DNA of 12,433 bases from ZC4RG30 sp031424095 (GTDB lineage Bacteria; Pseudomonadota; Gammaproteobacteria; Steroidobacterales; Steroidobacteraceae). The DNA lies in assembly GCA_031424095.1 (NCBI GenBank), contig JANPGU010000039.1, positions 1 through 12,433 on the forward strand, given 5' to 3'. Of the stretch, positions 1-5,397 are shown piece by piece. The translations under genes were made by a program, and so were the position numbers. Every line of letters begins with the position of its first letter. Position 1 is the stretch's first letter. Below the pieces are notes generated by a model. It ran no database searches and was not told where the DNA came from. It worked only from the letters and a program-made list of their open reading frames with translations.

Positions 1-1479
1 CGCCGACAGCAGATCGCTGATGTTGTGCACGCGGCCGCGGCCCAGATCACCATTGCCGATGCGGCCCAGTCGGAATGAAGTCACACCCAGCGAGCCCATC
101 TGCGTGCGGATGCTCTGCGGCAGAAAGGCATTGTCGTTGTAGATGGTCGCTTCCCATGCGCCCCACAATGAGGGCGGATCCTTGTCGTAGGCGTTGCTGC
201 TGTGACCGGTGAACAGCTGCGCATAGGCCGTGAAGCCCGGCCTGATTTCGGTGGTGTATTTCAGATAGGCGTTGGCCCGCATCTGGTCCGGCATCATCCA
301 GACCAGATCCGCGGCAGGGTCGATGCCATCGCCACCTGACTGCGTGCCCGCCGGCGTGTAATAGTCGCCGCGTACAAACGCTGCGGGCACCGCGCCGGGC
401 AGGAACTGGATGCCAGCCAATGGGCCCGCTGTAATCAGACCGCCGTAGGTATATCCGGTCGCGTGCACATCCGGCACCGTGACTTCGACCGGGCCACCCG
501 GCATGGGATTCGGAATGGTCGCCCAGCTTGCGAACCAGTCGCGGTGCCGGTATCCGCGAATGCCCCTGGCGCGCGAGAACTCGGCCGACAGGATCAGATG
601 CGAGCGGTCGCCCACCGCAGTGCCATAAGTGACCGCGAGTTCGCCATTGCCATTGTCGCTGCGATCGGAGTTGCCGGCCTGCACGCGCGCACGCCAGCCG
701 GTGAAGCCCGGGTCCGTCACCAGATTGACCACGCCACTGACCGCATCGGAACCATACGCAGCCGAAGCGCCTCCGGTCACCACTTCCACACGCTCGACCA
801 GCGCCCTTGGCAGCAGCGCCACATCAACAGTACCGAAGCGCGTTGCAGGCACGATGCGCTTGCCATCGAGCAGCGTCAGCGTGCGGATGGAGCCGATGCC
901 ACGCAGATTCAGGTAGCTGGCACCAGCCGCGGCAGAGGTGGCATAGGACTGCGTCTGTGGCGTGTCGTTGTTCAGGAAATACGGCAACTCAACCAGCGCC
1001 TCGGCCAGCGTGCCAGTCGACAGTGTCGACAGTTCAAGGCGCGAAACCGCGGTTACTGGCGTTGGCGTCAGCATGCCGCGCTCCAGGCGCGTGCCGGTGA
1101 CGTTGACCTCATCCAAATCGGTGGTCGCAGCCGTGATCGCGCCCGCCGCGTCGCGCGCTGGCCCGCGCCCCAGCAGTGCGATGACGATCTGGCCATCTTC
1201 GTCGCGCCGCGCGGAGAGCCCGCTGCGCAGCAGCAGCTGGCGCAGCGCCACATCCGGTTCGAGCGTGGCCTGCACGCGGCGCGTGAAATGGCCCGCTGCC
1301 AGCTCATAAGGGAACACGATGGCGATACCGGCCTGCTGCGCGAAACGCGTCAGCGTCTGGTTGGCGGGGCCGGCGGGAATGTCGAACGGTCGTGGTGTGG
1401 CCACTGCAACGGTGGGTGCGCACAACGCAAACAGCACAAGCAATGCCGCGCTCCTGCTCGTTCCCCGTGTGCCCTGCAT
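1..1479 (-). CDS. TonB-dependent outer-membrane receptor with N-terminal STN signalling domain (3' end beyond window)
   Basis: The frame runs open from an ATG at 1479 to the left edge, giving 493 residues of an incomplete protein. Residues 1-28 form a signal peptide (hydrophobic core LLVLFALCAPTVAVA). Residues about 31-103 match the secretin/TonB N-terminal (STN) domain, starting PFDIPAGPANQTLTRFA, which contacts a FecR-type protein in the periplasm. A TonB-box-like LDEVNVTGTR lies at 122-131. The plug domain follows, with LRGIGSIRTLTLLDGKRI near 192-209 and SAAYGSDAVSGVVNLV near 239-254, and then the start of the beta-barrel. The gene lies 19 bp downstream of the FecR gene, so it probably shares its transcript. 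Receptors of this class import siderophores, haem or other large ligands powered by TonB. The STN domain supports a signalling role, but the ligand cannot be read from this part. No clear Shine-Dalgarno precedes the start. Confidence 0.93.
   Translation of the reverse strand, partial: MQGTRGTSRSAALLVLFALCAPTVAVATPRPFDIPAGPANQTLTRFAQQAGIAIVFPYELAAGHFTRRVQATLEPDVALRQLLLRSGLSARRDEDGQIVIALLGRGPARDAAGAITAATTDLDEVNVTGTRLERGMLTPTPVTAVSRLELSTLSTGTLAEALVELPYFLNNDTPQTQSYATSAAAGASYLNLRGIGSIRTLTLLDGKRIVPATRFGTVDVALLPRALVERVEVVTGGASAAYGSDAVSGVVNLVTDPGFTGWRARVQAGNSDRSDNGNGELAVTYGTAVGDRSHLILSAEFSRARGIRGYRHRDWFASWATIPNPMPGGPVEVTVPDVHATGYTYGGLITAGPLAGIQFLPGAVPAAFVRGDYYTPAGTQSGGDGIDPAADLVWMMPDQMRANAYLKYTTEIRPGFTAYAQLFTGHSSNAYDKDPPSLWGAWEATIYNDNAFLPQSIRTQMGSLGVTSFRLGRIGNGDLGRGRVHNISDLLSA
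1016..1033. repeat. 9 bp in-frame tandem duplication inside the receptor gene
   Basis: The unit GTCGACAGT occurs twice in direct tandem. On the coding strand it gives the repeated tripeptide Leu-Ser-Thr (residues 150-155) near the start of the plug domain. Three codons are repeated and the frame is kept, so a small slippage duplication is likely. No functional consequence is visible. Confidence 0.7.
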
Positions 1480-1498
1480 GGAATTCGAAGCGCTGCCG

Positions 1499-2518
1499 CT
1501 ATTTCTGCGGTGCGCGCTCTGCGGATGCCGCGAGGCGCAGGCCGGTGTCGGTTTCCGTTGCCACGATACCGAAATTGGCACGCAGGCTGCCGAGCAGCAC
1601 CGACAGGTTGTCGGCAGGAAAATAGCCCGCAATGCGAACGTTGCCGAGTCGGGAATCAGCCAGATAGATGTGGCGCGTTGTGTAGCGCGAATATTCGCGC
1701 AGCGCCTGGGCCAGTGTTTCACCGTCGAAGATCAATACGCTGCGGCGCCAGGCCAGCCGTGATTCCACCGCGGTGGCGTCCAGTTGTTGCACGTCGCGCC
1801 TGCCGTCCTGACGCAGCGCGAGCAATTCGCCCGCGTTCAGCATCGAAGCCGGTGCGCTGGCACGCGCAGGCTCGGAAATCCGTACGGTGCCGGATGTGAC
1901 CAGTACATCGGTGGCCTGACCGGCCCGCAGGCGGATGTTGAACGCTGTGCCCACGGCCCGCACAGCCAATGCACCAGCGTCGACCACGAAGGGCCGTGCC
2001 GCGTCATGTGCCACTTCGAAGTGGGCTTCACCGCGCCGCAGGCTGAGCTGGCGCAATTTCCTTGACAGCGACACTTCCACCAGGGAATCGGTGTTGAGTG
2101 TCAGCAGGGAGCCGTCGCGCAGCGTGATCGTCTTCTGCTCTCCAACCGCGGTCGCATAGGCCTCCGCACGCTGGCTGGTCGTCGCAAGGCCGGGAGGCGG
2201 TGCGCCAGTGGCGCGCGGCATGAACTGCAATGCGATCACTGCCAGCACTGCGGCGGCAGTTCCCAGCACCAATGGCAGCACGCGCCGAGAGGATTGCGCG
2301 GCGGGGCGGGGACACACCTCGGCCAGCACCGACACGACGTCCAGTTCGTTCCACAGGCCGCCAAGTTCTTCAAATGCCCGCCGGTTTGCGGGGCCACGCA
2401 GCCATTGACTGAATTCAGGCTGCTCGGCGGCCGTGAGGCCGCGATCCACGCGCACGATCCATTGCGCCGCCTGTTTGCGCGCCGCGGCGAGATCGGGGAA
2501 TGCGGTGAGATTGCTCAT
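1499..2518 (-). CDS. FecR-family anti-sigma factor / transmembrane signal transducer
   Basis: This 339-residue protein relays the signal from the receptor STN domain to the ECF sigma factor. Residues about 12-53 form the cytoplasmic anti-sigma region of the DUF4880 type (QAAQWIVRVDRGLTAAEQPEF). Residues 80-100 form a single membrane helix (VLPLVLGTAAAVLAVIALQF). The periplasmic FecR domain spans about 120-213 and includes SLLTLNTDSLVEV and VRAVGTAFNIR. The C-terminal STN/DUF4974-like domain spans about 258-331. A Gly-Thr pair at 190-191 matches the place where FecR-family proteins such as FoxR are known to self-cleave. The ATG at 2518 overlaps the sigma-factor stop codon in an ATGA, implying translational coupling. 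An in-frame start further upstream at 2584 would lie inside the sigma gene and before the conserved domain, so it was not used. The length is typical of the family. Confidence 0.93.
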   Translation of the reverse strand: MSNLTAFPDLAAARKQAAQWIVRVDRGLTAAEQPEFSQWLRGPANRRAFEELGGLWNELDVVSVLAEVCPRPAAQSSRRVLPLVLGTAAAVLAVIALQFMPRATGAPPPGLATTSQRAEAYATAVGEQKTITLRDGSLLTLNTDSLVEVSLSRKLRQLSLRRGEAHFEVAHDAARPFVVDAGALAVRAVGTAFNIRLRAGQATDVLVTSGTVRISEPARASAPASMLNAGELLALRQDGRRDVQQLDATAVESRLAWRRSVLIFDGETLAQALREYSRYTTRHIYLADSRLGNVRIAGYFPADNLSVLLGSLRANFGIVATETDTGLRLAASAERAPQK

Positions 2519-3063
2519 GTGCCACTGCGCGCCAGCGACGGTTGGTCGACCAGTTTCCGCTTGCCCAGCAAGCGTTCCCGGCACAGCAGCAGTCCCCGGG
2601 CGATGTGCTTTTCAACCGTGCTTTCGGAGATGGCCAGTTCCCTTGCGATTTCCTGCTGACTCAGGCCGTAGATCTTCTTCAGTATGAAAGCGCGCCGGCA
2701 TTGGTCCGGCAGGGTGCCCACGGCACGACAGAAGGCCAGGAACTCCCGGTCGGCGTCGATCTGGGCGTCGAGCGGCAATGCTTCGGACGCCGGGGCGTCT
2801 TCCGGTGCCAGTTCGTCCAGGGGGCCGGTGGTGCGATGTTCCTTGCGGGCGATGTGATTCAGCGCCAGGTTGGTGGCCGTGCGCATGAGAAAAGCGCGTG
2901 CATCGCGGATGTCACTCTCGCGGCCGGCCTCGAAGGAACGAACGAAGGCATCCTGCAGGATGTCTTCGACATCGGTGGGTCGCACGATGCGACCCACCAC
3001 GCGCGCCAGTGCGCTGCGGAAGCTCATGTAGACGGTCGCCAGATTTTCCCTGTCAGCCGCCAT
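2515..3063 (-). CDS. FecI-type ECF RNA polymerase sigma factor
   Basis: This 182-residue sigma factor has sigma-70 region 2 at about residues 10-75, with DVEDILQDAFVRSF for core binding and DARAFLMRTATNLALNHIAR for -10 recognition. Sigma-70 region 4 lies at about 108-166, with TLPDQCRRAFILKKIYGLS and the recognition helix ISESTVEKHIARGL. The order sigma, FecR, TonB receptor is the classic cell-surface signalling unit, in which the sigma factor is held or activated by FecR and transcribes the receptor gene. The gene overlaps the FecR start by 4 bp (ATGA). No strong Shine-Dalgarno precedes the ATG at 3063. A candidate promoter lies about 40 bp upstream. The family call is secure; the ligand controlling it is unknown. 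Confidence 0.93.
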   Translation of the reverse strand: MAADRENLATVYMSFRSALARVVGRIVRPTDVEDILQDAFVRSFEAGRESDIRDARAFLMRTATNLALNHIARKEHRTTGPLDELAPEDAPASEALPLDAQIDADREFLAFCRAVGTLPDQCRRAFILKKIYGLSQQEIARELAISESTVEKHIARGLLLCRERLLGKRKLVDQPSLARSGT

Positions 3064-3101
3064 CTGCGTGTGGCCTGCTTTCGTTGTTGTTCGGGTCTTT
3101 C

Positions 3102-3131
3102 AATATAGAAGAGGCCGGTTGCCGGGAGCAA
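3102..3131 (-). promoter_or_regulatory. Candidate sigma-70 promoter for the FecI-type sigma gene
   Basis: Read on the minus strand, TTGCTC (3131-3126) is followed after 18 bp by TATATT (3107-3102), matching 3/6 and 5/6 of the -35 and -10 consensus. Transcription would begin near 3095, giving a leader of about 30 nt before the ATG at 3063. The -10 lies within the T-rich tail of a hairpin, so this DNA could be a terminator instead or as well. Confidence 0.35.
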
Positions 3132-3140
3132 CAGCCGGCC
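3102..3140 (-). terminator. Possible Rho-independent terminator (minus strand), overlapping the sigma promoter
   Basis: On the minus strand GGCCGG-CTG-TTGC pairs with GCAA-CCGGCC across a 5 nt loop, forming a 10 bp stem with a 3 nt bulge (3140-3113). It is followed by TCTTCTATATT (3112-3102), a T-rich but not pure T tract. This could be the old terminator of the decayed aquaporin gene upstream. The same bases contain the best promoter candidate for the sigma factor, so the role is ambiguous. Confidence 0.4.
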
Positions 3141-3213
3141 AGCGCCCGCAATGGTTATGACAGGCGGGTACCTGCGCCGGGAACCAGGCGGTGTTCTCGC
3201 TGCCGAGTCAGCG

Positions 3214-3309
3214 CTACACCATGCCAGCCGGCATAGCACCGCCGCAGCCTCCCGGCGCCAGCCAGAAATTGCCGGGAAACTCCGCGCCCAGGCGCTTGCT
3301 GATTGGCAT
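3214..3309 (-). pseudogene. aqpZ: Decayed 5' remnant of an aquaporin Z gene
   Basis: A 31-codon frame runs from an ATG at 3309 to a TAG at 3216-3214. Its core, GAEFPGNFWLAPGGCG (residues 8-23), matches the first membrane helix of AqpZ, whose E. coli start I recall as KLAAECFGTFWLVFGGCG. About half the positions agree, including the AE, G-FWL and GGCG residues. Several differences replace helix residues with proline or glycine (F to P, L to P) and can be explained by single transitions, as expected under relaxed selection. A strong ribosome binding site, GGGAGAAG, is preserved 7 nt before the ATG. No aquaporin-like frame continues after the stop, and only about 150 bp separate it from the sigma gene, so most of the gene has been deleted. 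A functional micropeptide cannot be excluded. The comparison is from memory, not a search. Confidence 0.6.
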
Positions 3310-3401
3310 TATTCTTCTCCCATGATCATTTCTTTCGAACCGCAGCAGCGGCGTAGATGTAACACTGCGCCACGGGGTGGGCAAGCCACCGGAGCCTGCG
3401 C

Positions 3402-3956
3402 ATGAGCCTGCGCGTCCATGTGGCCACGGGACTGCTCGAAGGCGTGCGGCAGGTGTTCAGTCCACATCAGGACGCGCGCCCCGACGGCATGGCGGCAGAT
3501 CTGATTGTGATGCACGGCATCAGCCTGCCGCCGGATGAATTCGGTGGCCCGTGGATCGAGCAGTTGTTCAATGGGCAGCGCCTGCCGGAAATACATCCTT
3601 ATTTCAAGATCGTGCAGGGCATGCGCGTGTCGGCGCATCTGCTGGTGCGCCGCGACGGCGAGATCGTGCAGTTCGTGCCGTTTCACCGGCGGGCCTGGCA
3701 TGCCGGTGCTTCACAGTTCGAAGGGCGCACCGCCTGCAATGACTTTTCCATCGGCATTGAAATGGAAGGCGCCGACGCGAGTCCCTACGCGGCCGCGCAA
3801 TATCACGCGGCGGCCGCAGCCATTGGTGCCCTGCTGCAGGCGTATCCGACGCTCGCCGCAGCGCGACTGGTGGGCCACAGCGACATAGCACCGGGACGCA
3901 AGACCGATCCCGGTGAATCCTTCGACTGGACTGCCCTGCGCAAGGGCCTGGCCTGA
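3402..3956 (+). CDS. ampD: 1,6-anhydro-N-acetylmuramyl-L-alanine amidase AmpD
   Basis: This cytoplasmic zinc amidase cuts the lactyl-amide bond of anhydro-muropeptides during cell-wall recycling, and so influences AmpR-controlled beta-lactamase expression where AmpR exists. The 184 residues have no signal peptide, which fits. By alignment with E. coli AmpD, the zinc ligands are His38 (VMHGISLPP), His159 (GHSDIAPGR) and Asp169 (RKTDPG), with catalytic Glu120 (IGIEMEG) and Lys167. FGGPWIEQLF, VSAHLLVRRDGEIVQFVPF and RAWHAG are all family hallmarks. The usual Asn after the first zinc histidine is Gly39 here. The start is supported by GGAG 7 nt upstream of the ATG. The gene ends 19 bp from the convergent adenosyltransferase gene, and no terminator hairpin is visible between them. 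Confidence 0.96.
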   Translation: MSLRVHVATGLLEGVRQVFSPHQDARPDGMAADLIVMHGISLPPDEFGGPWIEQLFNGQRLPEIHPYFKIVQGMRVSAHLLVRRDGEIVQFVPFHRRAWHAGASQFEGRTACNDFSIGIEMEGADASPYAAAQYHAAAAAIGALLQAYPTLAAARLVGHSDIAPGRKTDPGESFDWTALRKGLA

Positions 3957-3975
3957 ATCACCGCCGAGCCTGATC

Positions 3976-4530
3976 TCAATCGAGACGGCTGCGATCCCAG
4001 AGAACTTCCCTGCCGCCATCGTGCCGTGCGAGATGACGCGCCAGCACGAACAACGCATCGGAGAGCCGATTAAGGTAGATCAGCGCGATGCCGCGCTTGT
4101 CTTCGGCCTTGGCCAGTGACCAGCAACGCCGCTCGGCGCGCCGTGCAATGGTGCGGGCCATATGGCAACGTGCGGCAGCTTCCGAGCCGCCGGGCAGGAT
4201 GAATTCCTTCAGCGGCGGCAACTGCGCATTGAACTGCTCCACGGCATCTTCCAGTGCCGTGACATGGGCGTCGGTCAGCACGCTGTATCCGGGCACCGCC
4301 AGTTCGCCGCCCAGGTCGAACAGGTCGTGCTGCACACGCAGCAACAGGCGCGATACTTCCGGCGGCAGGCCGGGCAGTGTGCCCAGCCAGCCGACGGCGC
4401 TGTTGAGTTCATCGACCGTGCCGATGGCTTCGATCCGCGGGCTGTCCTTGGCCACGCGTGTGCCGTCACCGAGGCCGGTGGTGCCCTCATCTCCCGTGCG
4501 CGTGATGATCTTGCTGAGTCGGTTGCCCAT
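3976..4530 (-). CDS. PduO-type corrinoid (cob(I)alamin) adenosyltransferase
   Basis: The enzyme transfers the 5'-deoxyadenosyl group of ATP to reduced cobalamin, making adenosylcobalamin in the cytoplasm. The 184-residue chain has the N-terminal nucleotide loop TRTGDEGTTGLGDG (10-23), the EAIGTVDELNSAVG segment (34-47), FILPGG (110-115), the arginine-rich ARTIARRAERR stretch (125-135) and LIYLNRLSDALFVLAR (150-165). These are the conserved blocks of the PduO/MMAB family, and the length is typical. The frame stays open upstream to 4773, but that extension has no family similarity and lies over the phosphatase gene, so the ATG at 4530 is chosen even though its Shine-Dalgarno is poor. It is divergent from the phosphatase gene (72 bp between starts). 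No cobalamin riboswitch is visible upstream, and no B12-dependent enzyme lies in the window. Confidence 0.94.
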   Translation of the reverse strand: MGNRLSKIITRTGDEGTTGLGDGTRVAKDSPRIEAIGTVDELNSAVGWLGTLPGLPPEVSRLLLRVQHDLFDLGGELAVPGYSVLTDAHVTALEDAVEQFNAQLPPLKEFILPGGSEAAARCHMARTIARRAERRCWSLAKAEDKRGIALIYLNRLSDALFVLARHLARHDGGREVLWDRSRLD

Positions 4531-4602
4531 GGTGGCCGCGACTGTAGCAGAGGCCCATGCATCTGGCGCAATGCAAGCACCTTGTGTCAACGTAGCGGCG
4601 CC

Positions 4603-5385
4603 ATGGAAACCCTGAACAGCAATTCTTCGCCCCAGCTGGCTGCCGCACTCGAGGCCGCGCGCGCGGCGGATGAGGTCATCGGGCCGCTGTACCGGAGCAA
4701 TCTCGCGGTCGAGATCAAGGCCGACCGTTCGCCGGTAACCGAGGCCGACCGGCGGGCCGAGGCCGCCATCCACGCGGTGCTGTCACGGCACTTTCCGGAT
4801 TACGGTTTCTTCGGTGAAGAAAGCGGCCAGCACGCGATGGATGCCGAGAACATCTGGCTGGTGGATCCGCTCGACGGCACCAAATCATTTGTCCGCGACA
4901 CGCCCTTCTTCTCGACCCAGATCGCGCTGTTGCGACGGGGCGAATTCGTGCTCGGCGTTTCATCGGCCTGCGCTGCCGGTGAAACTGCCTGGGCGGAGCG
5001 GGGCGGGGGCGCGTGGCTCAATGGGCAGCGTATCAAGGTGAGTTCGAAATCCGCGCTGGACGAAACCATCCTTTCCAGCGGCAACCTGAAGACCCTGGCC
5101 GCCGCGCCCCAGTGGCACAACTTCGGCCGTCTGGTCACGCGGGTCAATCGGCTGCGCGGCTATGGTGACTATGTCCACTACCACCTGCTGGCGCGTGGTG
5201 CGCTGGATGCGGTAGTTGAGTCGGACGTCAATATTCTTGATATCGCCGCACTGTCGGTGATTGTCGGCGAAGCCGGCGGGCAATTCACCGATCTGTCGGG
5301 GCGGGCCATTCATCTCGGCACGACCACGGTGCTGGCCACCAACGGCTTGCTGCACGAACAGATCCGCGCGCAGATCAATTACTGA
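4603..5385 (+). CDS. Inositol-monophosphatase-family phosphatase, HisN-like (possible histidinol-phosphatase)
   Basis: This 260-residue protein is a magnesium-dependent phosphatase of the IMPase/FBPase/CysQ superfamily. Metal-site motifs are GEES (Glu72), WLVDPLDGTKSFV (Asp88 and Asp91) and NILDIAAL (Asp213). SPVTEADRRAE (43-53), the RGYGDYVHYHLLARGALDAVVE segment (185-206) and the VGEAGG-FTDLSG C-terminal block resemble the histidinol-phosphate phosphatase branch more than CysQ or classical SuhB. The substrate is nevertheless inferred: other members of the family dephosphorylate inositol phosphate or PAP. The start at 4603 lacks a clear Shine-Dalgarno but begins just before the conserved domain. 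An upstream extension of the frame to 4162 is antisense to the adenosyltransferase gene and was rejected. The next gene starts 12 bp downstream, suggesting co-transcription with the transporter. Confidence 0.85.
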   Translation: METLNSNSSPQLAAALEAARAADEVIGPLYRSNLAVEIKADRSPVTEADRRAEAAIHAVLSRHFPDYGFFGEESGQHAMDAENIWLVDPLDGTKSFVRDTPFFSTQIALLRRGEFVLGVSSACAAGETAWAERGGGAWLNGQRIKVSSKSALDETILSSGNLKTLAAAPQWHNFGRLVTRVNRLRGYGDYVHYHLLARGALDAVVESDVNILDIAALSVIVGEAGGQFTDLSGRAIHLGTTTVLATNGLLHEQIRAQINY

Positions 5386-5397
5386 GGGGCAGTTCAG

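Larger units (their letters stand above)
3064..3401. other. 338 bp intergenic region between the divergent sigma-factor and ampD genes
   Basis: There is no intact gene of normal size here. The right half (3214-3309, minus strand) holds a short reading frame resembling the N-terminus of aquaporin Z. The left part holds a GC-rich hairpin with a T-rich tail and a possible sigma-70 promoter for the sigma-factor gene. The motif GCCGGGA occurs three times (3121, 3176, 3271), and a small dyad ATGCC-AGCC-GGCAT sits at 3221-3234. For ampD, the best promoter guess is TTGGCA at 3303-3308 with GATCAT at 3324-3329. The spacing of 15 bp is short, so this is weak. Confidence 0.6.

Noticed and set aside
463..1899. 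Long plus-strand open frame (478 codons)
   Set aside because: It is antisense to the TonB receptor and FecR genes, is rich in Arg, Cys and Gln, and has no recognisable domain. GC-rich codon bias on the other strand explains it.
3322..3405. 27-codon leader peptide ending in an ATGA overlap with ampD
   Set aside because: It has no ribosome binding site and no protein-like pattern. The overlap with the ampD start could arise by chance, and ampD has its own Shine-Dalgarno.
4585..4590. Perfect TTGACA (minus strand) upstream of the adenosyltransferase
   Set aside because: No acceptable -10 lies 15-19 bp downstream. TACAGT at 4546-4541 is too far away, so I did not call a promoter.
4162..4602. N-terminal extension of the phosphatase reading frame
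   Set aside because: It is antisense to the adenosyltransferase gene and has no family similarity. The conserved phosphatase domain begins just after ATG 4603.
4531..4602. Cobalamin riboswitch before the adenosyltransferase
   Set aside because: The 72 bp divergent spacer is too short, and no B12-box-like sequence is visible.
4531..4773. N-terminal extension of the adenosyltransferase frame
   Set aside because: The family's conserved TRTGDEG block begins right after Met at 4530. The extension overlaps the phosphatase gene and matches nothing.
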